Origin: Methylobacterium bullatum
GTDB taxonomy: Bacteria; Pseudomonadota; Alphaproteobacteria; Rhizobiales; Beijerinckiaceae
Length of the DNA stretch: 64,000 nt
Direction of reading: 5' to 3'
Assembly: GCA_902712845.1 (NCBI GenBank)
Contig: LR743504.1
Coordinates: 3,260,001 to 3,324,000, forward strand
The position numbers were made by a program, and so were the translations under genes. The notes beneath the pieces are model-generated. The model saw only the letters and a list, made by a program, of their open reading frames with translations. It had not been told where the DNA came from and made no database searches. Shown in pieces: positions 1-8,313 of the stretch. Positions within the stretch are counted from its first letter, which is position 1, and each line of letters opens with the position of its first letter.

Positions 1-1085
1 GCGGCGTGATGCCGGTGCTGGAGGAGACCAACGACATCGGCTTCCAGGCGGTGAAGGTCCTCAACGGCGCTGCCGTGGAGCCCGACATCTGGATGCGCCT
101 CGTGCTCGGCGGCATCTCCGGCCACCGCGATCTCGCCCGCGACACCGGCGTGGTGCTGAAGCCCGAGGCCTGCAACAAGGTCGCCGACGCGATCCTACGG
201 GTCTTCATCAAGAACGGCGACCGGACCAACCGCAACAAGAGCCGGATGAAATACGTCCTCGATGCCTGGGGCTTCGACAAGTACCTCGCCGCCGTGGAAG
301 ACGAGCTCGGATACAAGCTCGACCGGGTCGACCCGGTCCATCTCGCCCCGCGTGGGCCCATGGACCGCTTCTCCCATGTGGGCGTCCACAAGCAGGTCCA
401 GCCGGGCCTGAACTGGATCGGCGTGATCCTGCCCGTCGGCAAGATGACCTCCGACCAGATGCGGGAATTGGCAAAGATCTCGTCGGAATGCGGCGACGGC
501 GCCATCCGCATGACGGTGTGGCAGAACTTCCTGTTCTCCGGCGTCCCCGATGCCAAGGTGGCCGAGGTCCAGGCCCGCGTGGCAGCGCTCGGCCTCACCA
601 CGGAAGCCTCCAGCATCCGCGCCGGCCTCGTCGCCTGCACCGGCAACAAGGGCTGCAAGTTCGCCGCCTCGGACACGAAGGGCCACGCCCTCGTCATCGC
701 CGATTACATGGAGGCCCACCTGCCGGAACTCGACGTGCCCGTGAACGTGCACGTCACCGGCTGCCACCATAGCTGCGCCCAACATTACATCGGCGATATC
801 GGCCTCATCGGCGCCAAGGTCGTCGTCTCGGAGGAGGGCGACACCGTCGAGGGCTACGACATCGTCGTCGGCGGCGGCTTCGGCGACAGCCCGAAGATCG
901 GCACCGAGATCTGGAAGGCGGTGAAGGCGGAGGATTGTCCGTCCCGGATCGAGGCGCTGCTGCGCAGCTACCTCGCCCGCCGCGAGAGCCAGGCCGAGAG
1001 CTTCCAGGCCTTCACCGCACGCACCGGCCCGGAGAGCCTCCGCAGCCTCGCCGAAGATCAACCCGTCCTGAAGGCCGCAGCATGA
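1..1085 (+). CDS. nirA: Nitrite reductase, NirA family, C-terminal part (left edge)
   Basis: Siroheme/[4Fe-4S] enzyme that reduces nitrite to ammonium in nitrate assimilation. Only the last ~360 residues are present; the frame is open from base 3, so the gene enters from the left edge. Cys 211 and 217 of the visible part (CTGNKGC) and Cys 253 and 257 (CHHSC) are the C-x5-C / C-x3-C ligands of the coupled siroheme-cluster centre. Its TGA overlaps the ATG of the next gene (ATGA at 1082-1085), so the two are translationally coupled. Nitrate reductase and siroheme synthase downstream favour nitrite over sulfite as substrate; a sulfite reductase hemoprotein is the alternative. Confidence 0.88.
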   Translation, partial: GVMPVLEETNDIGFQAVKVLNGAAVEPDIWMRLVLGGISGHRDLARDTGVVLKPEACNKVADAILRVFIKNGDRTNRNKSRMKYVLDAWGFDKYLAAVEDELGYKLDRVDPVHLAPRGPMDRFSHVGVHKQVQPGLNWIGVILPVGKMTSDQMRELAKISSECGDGAIRMTVWQNFLFSGVPDAKVAEVQARVAALGLTTEASSIRAGLVACTGNKGCKFAASDTKGHALVIADYMEAHLPELDVPVNVHVTGCHHSCAQHYIGDIGLIGAKVVVSEEGDTVEGYDIVVGGGFGDSPKIGTEIWKAVKAEDCPSRIEALLRSYLARRESQAESFQAFTARTGPESLRSLAEDQPVLKAAA

Positions 1086-2683
1086 GCGAGCACGTCATCC
1101 CCCCGCTCGTTCTCATCCCCGAGAACGCCCCGTTCAACCCGGATCAGCGTTCCTGGCTGTCCGGCTATTTCGCCGCCCTGCTCGGCCCCGCCGTGGAAGG
1201 GGCGACGGCCCTCGCCCCCGGCGACACGGGCGGCGGGCCGAAACTCGCCGACAACGACGACGCCCCCTGGCACGACCCGTCGATGCCGCTGCCCGACCGG
1301 ATGGAGCTCGCCAAGGAGCGGCCAGAGCCGCAGAAGCTGATGGCCGCCATGGCCCAGCAGGATTGCGGCCAGTGCGGCTACAATTGCGCGGATTACGCCA
1401 ACGCCCTGTTCCTGAAGAAGGAGGAGCGCCTGAACCTGTGCCAGCCGGGGGGCAAGGAGACCCTCCGCATGCTCAAGAAGCTGGACGAGGAATTCGGCGC
1501 GAGCGGCGGCGGGGCGAAGGCGGCCGAAGCGGGGGAGGGCGAGGCCAAGGCCGAGGCGCCCCTCGGACCGCTCGGCTATTGCCGCGAGAACCCGGTGGAG
1601 GCCGTGTTCCTGTCCCGCACCCGCCTCAACGAGCCGGGCGGCGAGAAGGAGACCTGGCATATCGAGATCGACCTCACGGGCACGCCCATCGAGTACGTGG
1701 TCGGCGATTCCCTCGGCCTGTTCCCCTCGAACCCGCCGGCCCTGGTGGATGCGGTGATCGCCGAACTCGGCACCCGGCCCGAGCGCATGATCGGCGGCCA
1801 GACCCTGCGAAACCGGCTGATCAAGGATTACTCCCTGGGCGCCGCGCCCGACGGGCTCTACCAGCTCCTCTCCCTCCTCACCTCGGGGGAGGCGCGCAAG
1901 AAGGCGCGGGCGCTCTCGGCGGGCGAGGATCCGGACGGCGACGCCGCCTATCTCGACGTGCTCGGCGCGCTTCACAAGTTTCCCGGCGCCCGGCCCGACG
2001 CGGAGGTATTCCTGGAAGCCCTCGACGAGCTGCAGCCGCGGCTCTACTCGATCTCTTCCTCACCCAAGGCCGATCCGGGCCGGGTTTCGCTCACCGTCGA
2101 CGCGGTGCGCTACAACCACCGCTCGCGGCTGCGTCTGGGCGTCGCCTCGACCCATCTCGGCGAACGCATTGCCGAGAAGACGACGGTCAAGGTCTATCTG
2201 CAGAAGGCGCACGGCTTCGCCCTGCCGGAGGATCTGTCGAAGGACGTCATCATGTGCGGGCCGGGCACCGGCATCGCACCGTTCCGCGCCTTCCTGCGCG
2301 AGCGCGCCGCGACCCAGGCGCCAGGACGCAACTGGCTGTTCTACGGCCACCAGCGCCAGGCCAGCGACTTCTTCTACAAGGACGAGCTGAACGCGCTGAA
2401 GGACGGGAAGGTGCTCACCCGCCTGTCCCTCGCCTGGTCGCGGGACGGGACCGAGAAGACCTATGTGCAGGATCGCATGCGCGAGAACGGCGCAGACCTA
2501 TGGAAATGGCTCGAGGGCGGCGCCCATTTCTATGTCTGCGGCGATGCCAAGCGCATGGCCAAGGATGTGGAGCGGGCGATCATCGACGTCGCCGGGACCC
2601 ATGGCGGCAAGAATCCCGACGAGGCCGTGGCCTACCTCGCCCATCTCAAGAAGACCGGGCGGTATCAGGCCGACGTGTACTAA
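1082..2683 (+). CDS. FeS-FAD-NADPH reductase, CysJ-like but lacking flavodoxin domain
   Basis: 533 residues. The C-terminal two thirds match the sulfite reductase flavoprotein/ferredoxin-NADP reductase fold: RLYSIS at 320-325 for FAD, GPGTGIAPFRAF at 393-404 and VCGDAKRMAKDV at 485-496 for NADPH, and the CysJ-type end RYQADVY. The FMN flavodoxin domain of CysJ is absent. In its place is a small four-Cys cluster domain (C95, C98, C102, C120) resembling the FeS domain PF04060, joined by an Ala/Glu/Gly-rich linker at ~140-160. It overlaps nirA by 4 bases, so I infer it delivers NADPH electrons to NirA through FAD and the cluster. The usual automatic name would be sulfite reductase subunit alpha. 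Confidence 0.85.
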   Translation: MSEHVIPPLVLIPENAPFNPDQRSWLSGYFAALLGPAVEGATALAPGDTGGGPKLADNDDAPWHDPSMPLPDRMELAKERPEPQKLMAAMAQQDCGQCGYNCADYANALFLKKEERLNLCQPGGKETLRMLKKLDEEFGASGGGAKAAEAGEGEAKAEAPLGPLGYCRENPVEAVFLSRTRLNEPGGEKETWHIEIDLTGTPIEYVVGDSLGLFPSNPPALVDAVIAELGTRPERMIGGQTLRNRLIKDYSLGAAPDGLYQLLSLLTSGEARKKARALSAGEDPDGDAAYLDVLGALHKFPGARPDAEVFLEALDELQPRLYSISSSPKADPGRVSLTVDAVRYNHRSRLRLGVASTHLGERIAEKTTVKVYLQKAHGFALPEDLSKDVIMCGPGTGIAPFRAFLRERAATQAPGRNWLFYGHQRQASDFFYKDELNALKDGKVLTRLSLAWSRDGTEKTYVQDRMRENGADLWKWLEGGAHFYVCGDAKRMAKDVERAIIDVAGTHGGKNPDEAVAYLAHLKKTGRYQADVY

Positions 2684-2703
2684 AAACGCCCCCCCGCCTC
2701 ATC

Positions 2704-2745
2704 GGGCAAGGCTCTCTGGGCAGGGCTCTCTGGGCAGGGCTCTCG
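2704..2745. repeat. Three tandem copies of a 14-bp unit
   Basis: The unit GGGCAGGGCTCTCT occurs at 2704-2717 (one mismatch), 2718-2731 and 2732-2745 (last base differs). It lies 20 bp after the reductase stop. It is a short intergenic satellite with no dyad of its own. Confidence 0.85.
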
Positions 2746-2786
2746 CAGATGCCTGTCCGCTCATGGGGAGGCCTCTGACATCACCC

Positions 2787-2900
2787 CGTCATCCCGGGGC
2801 CGCGCAGCGGAGCCCGGGATCCAGAACCACAGGCGATGCAAAGTCCGGCACCGCTAGTGCGTCTGGCTTCCGGGCTCGCCTTCGGCGCCCCGGAATGACG
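2787..2900. repeat. Palindromic intergenic repeat, family A, copy 1
   Basis: The ends form inverted arms: CGTCATCCCGGGGC at 2787-2800 matches the reverse complement of GCCCCGGAATGACG at 2887-2900 at 13 of 14 positions. Inner arms around GAGCCCGGGATCCAGAACC continue the dyad. A related element sits at 21927-22036. With the tandem repeat it fills the 324-bp gap between the reductase and nasA; no gene is visible there. Confidence 0.8.
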
Positions 2901-3007
2901 GTGCGCCTCATCGTGAATTGTTCCGCTCTGCGGAGAAGGGTTCGGCCTCGCGATCCGGCCCGACTCTTGCTGCCCTTCGAACCCTGGAACCCGCCGAGGA
3001 TTTCGCC

Positions 3008-5686
3008 ATGAACGCGCACGTCCAGGCACCCGCCGCCGCCGTGAAGACCACCTGCCCGTATTGCGGCGTCGGCTGCGGCGTGCTCGCCACCCCGGACGGG
3101 GCAGGCGGGGCGGGGATTGCCGGCGATACCGAGCATCCGGCCAATTTCGGCCGCCTCTGCTCGAAGGGTTCGGCCCTCGGAGAGACCTTGTCCCTCGACA
3201 ACCGCCTGCTGCATCCCGTCGTCGACGGGGTGCGCGCGAGCTGGGAATCGGCCCTCGGCACCGTGGCCGGCGGGTTGCGCAAGGTCGCCGAGCAGCACGG
3301 CCCGGATTCGATCGCCTTCTATCTCTCGGGGCAACTCCTCACCGAGGATTACTACGTCGCCAACAAGCTGGCGAAGGGCTTCCTCGGCACGCCGCATGTG
3401 GACACCAATTCGCGCCTCTGCATGTCGAGCGCGGTGGCGGCCCACCGTCGCGCCTTCGGCTCCGACACGGTGCCGGGCTGCTACGAGGATCTCGACGAGG
3501 CCGACGTGATCGTGCTGGTGGGATCCAACACCGCCTGGTGCCACCCGATCCTGTTCCGCCGCATGGTCGATGCCCGCGCCAAGCGCGGCACCAAGCTGGT
3601 GGTGATCGACCCGCGCCGGACCCAGACGGGGGAGGAGGCCGACCTCTTCCTCGGTCTCAAGCCGGGCACCGACACCGCCCTGTTCTCCGGCCTCCTCGTG
3701 CATCTCGCGAGCGCGGGCGCCCTCGATTACCGCTTCGTCCTCGACCACACGACGGGCTTCGAGGGGGCGCTCGAACGCGCGCGCGCGATCGCGCCGAACA
3801 TTGCCGCGACGGCCGCCGCCACCGGCCTTCCGGAGGCGGATGTCGGCGCCTTCTTCGCGCTGTTCACCCGCACGAAGCGCGTCGTCACCGCCTTCTCGCA
3901 AGGGGTGAACCAGTCGGCGCAGGGGACCGACAAGGGCAACGCCATCATCAACTGCCACCTGGCCACCGGCCGCATCGGCAAGACCGGCGCGGGGCCGTTC
4001 TCCCTCACCGGCCAGCCCAACGCCATGGGCGGGCGCGAGGTCGGCGGCCTCGCCAACATGCTGGCCGCCCACATGCATTTCGCCCCCGAGGAGGTGGACC
4101 GCGTCCGCCGGTTCTGGTCGGCGCCCAACATCATCACCGGCGAGGGCATGAAAGCCGTCGCCCTGTTCGAGGCGGTGGAGCGCGGCAAGATCAAGGCCCT
4201 CTGGGTGATGGGCACCAACCCCGTCGTGTCGATGCCCCGCGCCGACGCGATCCGCGAAGCGATCAAGGGGCTCGACCTCTACGTCGTGTCCGAGGCTGTC
4301 GCCGACAGCGACACCGCCATGGCGACGGGCCGGAAGACCGTGCTGCTCCCGGCCCAGGCCTGGGGCGAGAAAGACGGAACCGTCACCAATTCCGAGCGGC
4401 GCATCTCGCGCCAGCGCAGCTTCCTGAAAGCTCCCGGCGAGGCGCGGGCCGATTGGGCGATCATCAGCGATGTCGCCAAGCGCCTCGGCCACGGCGAGGC
4501 CTTCGCCTACCCGAACGCCGCCGCGATCTTCCGCGAACATGCCTCGCTCTCGGCCTTCGAGAACAACGGCACCCGCGATTTCGACATCGGCGCGGTGAGC
4601 GATATCTCGGACGCGGCCTATGCCGGCGCGAAGCCGCTGCAATGGCCGCTGACGAAGCGCGCGTCCAAGGACGGCAAGCAGCGCCTCTTCGCCGACGGAC
4701 AGTTCTTCACCTTCGACAAGCGCGCCCGCTTCGTCGCCGTACAGCCCCCGGCCCTGGCCCAGGCGGTGAGCGAGGACTTCCCCTTCGTGCTCAATACCGG
4801 CCGCGTGCGCGACCACTGGCATACGATGACCCGCACGGGGAAGAGCCAGCGCCTCTCGGCTCATCGCGACGTGCCCTTCGTCGAGATCCATCCCGACGAC
4901 GCGGCGGCGATGGGCGTGAGCCATGGCGGCCTCGCCACGGTCTCCACCGCGCATGGCGCGGCGGTGCTGGAGGTGATGGTGGGGGAGGGGATGCGCCGGG
5001 GCGACCTCTTCGCGGCTTTCCACTGGAGCGGGGCCACCGCGTCGGAGGGGCGCGTCGGCGCCCTCGCACGCGGCATCCCCGATCCGGTCTCCGGCCAGCC
5101 CGAGTTGAAGGCGACGCCGGCCACCATCGCTCCGGCCGTCTATCGCAGCCGCGGCTTCCTGCTGACCCGCGAGCAGCGGTCGCTTCCCGCCGGCTGGTGG
5201 TGGGCGCGGGCCACGATCCAGGGCGGGTCCGGCCTCCACTTCGCCACGCAGGAATCGTCGCGCGAAGTCGCGCTGATGCTGCGGGGAATGTTCCAGGGCC
5301 TCGAGATCGCCGAATATGCCGACCACGCCCGTGGCCGCTACCGCTTCGCCGCCTATGACGGGGAGCGTCTCGTCGCCTGCCTCGCCCTGGCCCCCGGCGA
5401 CGCGAAGCCGGGCTGGGAATCCGAGAAGGCCTATTTCGCCGCCCCCGACCTCGAACCCTCCGCCCGGCGCGCCCTGCTCTCCGGCCGGGCCGAGACGGCG
5501 TCGGCCGGGCCGACCGTCTGCGCCTGTCACGGGGTCGGCCTCGACGTCATCACCGCCACCATCGCGGCCGGTGCGCACAGCGTCGAGGCGGTGGGTGCCG
5601 CCTGCAAGGCCGGCACGAATTGCGGCTCGTGCATCCCAGAGATCCGCAAGCTGCTGCCGCAGGCGCTTGCGCGCGACGCCGCATAA
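3008..5686 (+). CDS. nasA: Assimilatory nitrate reductase, large catalytic subunit
   Basis: 892-residue cytoplasmic molybdopterin oxidoreductase reducing nitrate to nitrite. The N terminus has the [4Fe-4S] motif Cys 16, 19, 23 and 51 (CPYCGVGC ... LCSKGS), followed by the Mo-bis-MGD domains. The last ~56 residues are a BFD-like [2Fe-2S] domain with Cys 838, 840, 872 and 875 (CAC ... CGSC), as in NasA proteins that take electrons without a separate small subunit. The ATG at 3008 follows GCCGAGGA. cysG begins 15 bp after the stop, giving a nitrate-nitrite-siroheme unit. No NasT/NasR leader hairpin was recognised upstream, where repeats fill the gap. Confidence 0.93.
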   Translation: MNAHVQAPAAAVKTTCPYCGVGCGVLATPDGAGGAGIAGDTEHPANFGRLCSKGSALGETLSLDNRLLHPVVDGVRASWESALGTVAGGLRKVAEQHGPDSIAFYLSGQLLTEDYYVANKLAKGFLGTPHVDTNSRLCMSSAVAAHRRAFGSDTVPGCYEDLDEADVIVLVGSNTAWCHPILFRRMVDARAKRGTKLVVIDPRRTQTGEEADLFLGLKPGTDTALFSGLLVHLASAGALDYRFVLDHTTGFEGALERARAIAPNIAATAAATGLPEADVGAFFALFTRTKRVVTAFSQGVNQSAQGTDKGNAIINCHLATGRIGKTGAGPFSLTGQPNAMGGREVGGLANMLAAHMHFAPEEVDRVRRFWSAPNIITGEGMKAVALFEAVERGKIKALWVMGTNPVVSMPRADAIREAIKGLDLYVVSEAVADSDTAMATGRKTVLLPAQAWGEKDGTVTNSERRISRQRSFLKAPGEARADWAIISDVAKRLGHGEAFAYPNAAAIFREHASLSAFENNGTRDFDIGAVSDISDAAYAGAKPLQWPLTKRASKDGKQRLFADGQFFTFDKRARFVAVQPPALAQAVSEDFPFVLNTGRVRDHWHTMTRTGKSQRLSAHRDVPFVEIHPDDAAAMGVSHGGLATVSTAHGAAVLEVMVGEGMRRGDLFAAFHWSGATASEGRVGALARGIPDPVSGQPELKATPATIAPAVYRSRGFLLTREQRSLPAGWWWARATIQGGSGLHFATQESSREVALMLRGMFQGLEIAEYADHARGRYRFAAYDGERLVACLALAPGDAKPGWESEKAYFAAPDLEPSARRALLSGRAETASAGPTVCACHGVGLDVITATIAAGAHSVEAVGAACKAGTNCGSCIPEIRKLLPQALARDAA

Positions 5687-5701
5687 GCTCATTTTCAAAC
5701 G

Positions 5702-7201
5702 ATGAGCACGCCCCGCCAGCCCCGGGAAACCCGACCCGCCGGAATCGCCGCCCGTGAGGGCGCCGGACATGCCGGTCTCGAACCGCTGGCGGTCCTGCCG
5801 GTCTTCGTGCCGCTGCAGGGCAAGCGCGCGGTGCTGGCCGGCTCCAATGGCGGTGCGCCGTGGAAGGTGAAGCTGCTCGCCGCCGCCGGGGCCGATGTCG
5901 ACGTCTACGCACCCGAACCCAGCGACGAGCTGCGCGCGGTGCCGAGCGAGATCGTCGCCGGTAGCGTCACCCTGCACGAGCGCCAATGGCAGCCCGCCGA
6001 CCTCCAGGGCGCGGCCTTTTGCATCGGCGCCATGGAGGACGAGGCCGATTGCATCGCCTTCGTCGCGGCGGCGCGGGCGACCGGCGCCATCGTCAATGCC
6101 GTCGACCGGCCGCATCTCTGCGACGTGAAGTTCGGCGCCATCGTCAACCGCTCGCCCATGGTGGTGGGAATCTCCACGGAGGGCGCGGCCCCGGTCTTCG
6201 GGCAGACCGTGCGCGCCCGGATCGAGGGCATGCTCCCGCGTGGGTTCAAGGCCTGGATCGGCGCCGCCCGCGACTGGCGCGAGGAAGTCACCTCGCGTTT
6301 CCACGCCTTCTCCGACCGCCGCGCCTTCTGGGAGCGCTTCACGGACCGCGCCTTCGCCGAGCCGGACCGGGCTCCCACCGAGGCGGATCTGGCCGAACTC
6401 CTCGGCCAAACGGAGGTGGCCCCCAAGGGCGGGGCGGTGACGCTCGTCGGCTCGGGTCCGGGCGATGCCGAGCTCCTGACGCTGAAGGCCCTGCGGGCGC
6501 TCCGCAACGCCGACGTGATCCTCTACGACGACCTCGTGGCGCCCGAGATCCTCGATTATGCCCGCCGCGAGGCGCGCACCATGCTGGTGGGCAAGACCGG
6601 GCACGGCCCGTCCTGCCGCCAGGACGACATCAACGCGTTGATGGTGCAGCTCGCCAAATCCGGCAAGCAGGTGGTGCGCCTCAAATCCGGCGACCCCCTC
6701 GTCTTCGGCCGGGCCGGCGAGGAAATCGACGCTTGCCATCAGGCGGGAATCCCCGTGAGCGTGGTGCCGGGCATCTCGGCGGCGCAGGGGGCGGCCGCGT
6801 CGCTCGGCGTCTCGCTGACCAACCGCGACTCGGCGCGACGCCTGCAATTCGTCACCGGCCACGACCGCCGCGGCACCCTGCCGGCGGACCTGAACTGGGG
6901 GGCGCTCGCCGATCCGAGCGTCACCACCGTGGTCTACATGCCGAAAAAGACCCTGCGCGAGTTGCTGGAGCGCGCCACCGCCGAGGGTCTGGCACCGGCG
7001 ACCCCCGCCCTCCTCGTCTTCAACGCCACGCGGCCGAATCAGGCCGTGGTCACGGGCACCGCCGCCGACCTGGCGGACCGGGTGGAAGCGTCGGGCTTCG
7101 ACGGGCCGGCTTTGCTGATGGTGGGTGAGGCACTATCACGTATAGACGCGCCTTGTTCAACTCAGAGAGAGTTACCCAATATTAAAATTTCAGGCCTTTA
7201 A
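5702..7201 (+). CDS. cysG: Siroheme synthase CysG, C terminus altered by insertion
   Basis: 499 residues. The N-terminal precorrin-2 dehydrogenase/ferrochelatase half (~30-230) is followed by the uroporphyrinogen-III methyltransferase half from VTLVGSGPGDAELLTLKA onward, with GDPLVFGRAGEE and VVPGIS motifs. It makes siroheme for NirA. The product is normal to about LLMVGEAL; the last ~20 residues (to NIKISGL) are encoded by AT-rich DNA that starts near 7128 and lack GC-rich codon use. The native tail has thus been replaced, probably without loss of the catalytic domains. It follows nasA by 15 bp. Confidence 0.9.
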   Translation: MSTPRQPRETRPAGIAAREGAGHAGLEPLAVLPVFVPLQGKRAVLAGSNGGAPWKVKLLAAAGADVDVYAPEPSDELRAVPSEIVAGSVTLHERQWQPADLQGAAFCIGAMEDEADCIAFVAAARATGAIVNAVDRPHLCDVKFGAIVNRSPMVVGISTEGAAPVFGQTVRARIEGMLPRGFKAWIGAARDWREEVTSRFHAFSDRRAFWERFTDRAFAEPDRAPTEADLAELLGQTEVAPKGGAVTLVGSGPGDAELLTLKALRALRNADVILYDDLVAPEILDYARREARTMLVGKTGHGPSCRQDDINALMVQLAKSGKQVVRLKSGDPLVFGRAGEEIDACHQAGIPVSVVPGISAAQGAAASLGVSLTNRDSARRLQFVTGHDRRGTLPADLNWGALADPSVTTVVYMPKKTLRELLERATAEGLAPATPALLVFNATRPNQAVVTGTAADLADRVEASGFDGPALLMVGEALSRIDAPCSTQRELPNIKISGL

Positions 7202-7203
7202 AT

Positions 7204-7776
7204 ATGCGAGATTTTATTTCAGAAATCATAGAAATACGCGATCGTCAGGGCCGCTCTCTTACTCTAGAGATTATACAAGAGCTAGGGCAACTCAACGAGG
7301 CATGGCAGGAAAAAACTTTACACAGAGATATACTAAGAACTTACATACCAATACGAATTGCAACGATTATTGAGGTTTTTTCAAGAAATTGGATATCGAT
7401 GATAATAGATCACGGCGATCCTTTTTTGACTCGCGGCCTCAGTTTATCAAAGAATATTAGCATCAAATTCGACTTGCCACTAGTTTCTGCAATACAAGGA
7501 AACAAGATTACTATCGGAGAATTAATTTCACACAACTTACCATACAACAACATGGCCCAAATAGATTCGAATTTAACACATATTCTCGACCAGAAACTAA
7601 AGCCACTACTATCGGATGCGAAAGTTCGCCTTCTGGATGAGGAATTTAACGCTCACTTTGATGACATTGTCACGGACGTAGATAATGACTATAAAGTAAT
7701 GGAGAAGCTTTTTAAAGTACGCCATGTTATTGTTCACGAAGTTCCTGAAGTTTTTCCGGCCAGCGATGATGAATAG
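7204..7776 (+). CDS. HEPN-domain protein, putative RNase toxin-like
   Basis: 190 residues, strongly AT-rich codons unlike the neighbours. Near the C terminus is RHVIVHE (Arg173 to His178), the R-x4-H signature of HEPN ribonucleases found in toxin-antitoxin, abortive infection and restriction loci. The remainder is predicted helical with no recognised partner domain; it may belong to the MAE_28990/RiboL-PSP-like HEPN groups. The ATG lies 2 bp after the cysG stop, so it could be read from the nitrate operon transcript. The LprI-like ORF starts 8 bp after its stop. The motif is seen; RNase activity is inferred from the family. Confidence 0.7.
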   Translation: MRDFISEIIEIRDRQGRSLTLEIIQELGQLNEAWQEKTLHRDILRTYIPIRIATIIEVFSRNWISMIIDHGDPFLTRGLSLSKNISIKFDLPLVSAIQGNKITIGELISHNLPYNNMAQIDSNLTHILDQKLKPLLSDAKVRLLDEEFNAHFDDIVTDVDNDYKVMEKLFKVRHVIVHEVPEVFPASDDE

Positions 7777-7784
7777 AAGATTTT

Positions 7785-8147
7785 TTGAATTCCGCAAATA
7801 GAATTGCAACGGCTTTAGACTTTTCTTTGTATACCATACTGTATGGAGATATACCTATAACACAGTTAGAGATGACTACGGCAGCAGAAGAAGCTTACCA
7901 AAAAGTAGATTTGGAAATGAGCCAAATCCTAGATACTGCAATCGATGGAGGAGAAAATTCTGATCTTGAACGCTCTCAAGAAAAATGGATTGATTACAGA
8001 AATGCACATTGTGAATTGGTTTCAGGAATTAAAGAGCAACCCCACGGCTCAATGTCGCCAATGCTTTACGCCGCCGAAGCCGAACAAATGACGAAAGAAC
8101 GGATACTACAGCTCAAGATGCATCTAAACTTACCAATCGATAAATAA
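7785..8147 (+). CDS. LprI/DUF1311-like small protein without signal peptide
   Basis: 120 residues from a TTG at 7785; an ATG at 7872 would give 91 residues and keeps the domain. Residues ~60-112 match the lysozyme-inhibitor LprI N-terminal domain (DUF1311): Trp68, Tyr71-Arg72, Cys76, a GSMSPM segment and Arg106. The second conserved Cys of exported members is replaced (YAAE at 95-98) and there is no convincing signal peptide, so this copy may be cytosolic. It follows the HEPN gene by 8 bp in the same islet, suggesting a functional pair or a decayed exported gene. Confidence 0.6.
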   Translation: MNSANRIATALDFSLYTILYGDIPITQLEMTTAAEEAYQKVDLEMSQILDTAIDGGENSDLERSQEKWIDYRNAHCELVSGIKEQPHGSMSPMLYAAEAEQMTKERILQLKMHLNLPIDK

Positions 8148-8313
8148 TGACGCCCAATCTCAACGACCCATTAGTTGTCAGTCCTCCTCCTTTTAAAATA
8201 TAAGGCCAAAGCGAGTGACGATCACCAGTAATTTTGGCTGCTCCCAGGGTGGAATTAAAAGCTCGCGCTGCGGGTAAAACATGTACCATCAGGCGCGCAA
8301 TCGGAGCTGCGCT

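Larger units (their letters stand above)
7128..8230. mobile_element. AT-rich horizontally acquired islet at the 3' end of cysG
   Basis: Composition changes abruptly from GC-rich to AT-rich at about 7128, inside the last codons of cysG, and returns to GC-rich around 8200-8280. The ~1.1 kb segment carries two ORFs with AT-rich codons (HEPN protein and LprI-like protein). No integrase, transposase, terminal inverted repeats or clear target-site duplication was seen, so the mechanism of entry is unknown. Boundaries are by eye and uncertain by ~50 bp. Confidence 0.65.

Noticed and set aside
2789..6862. Very long open frame on the minus strand across nasA and cysG
   Set aside because: It is a GC-rich codon-bias shadow: it lies opposite two well supported genes, is rich in Arg/Gly/Ala/His, and shows no domain.
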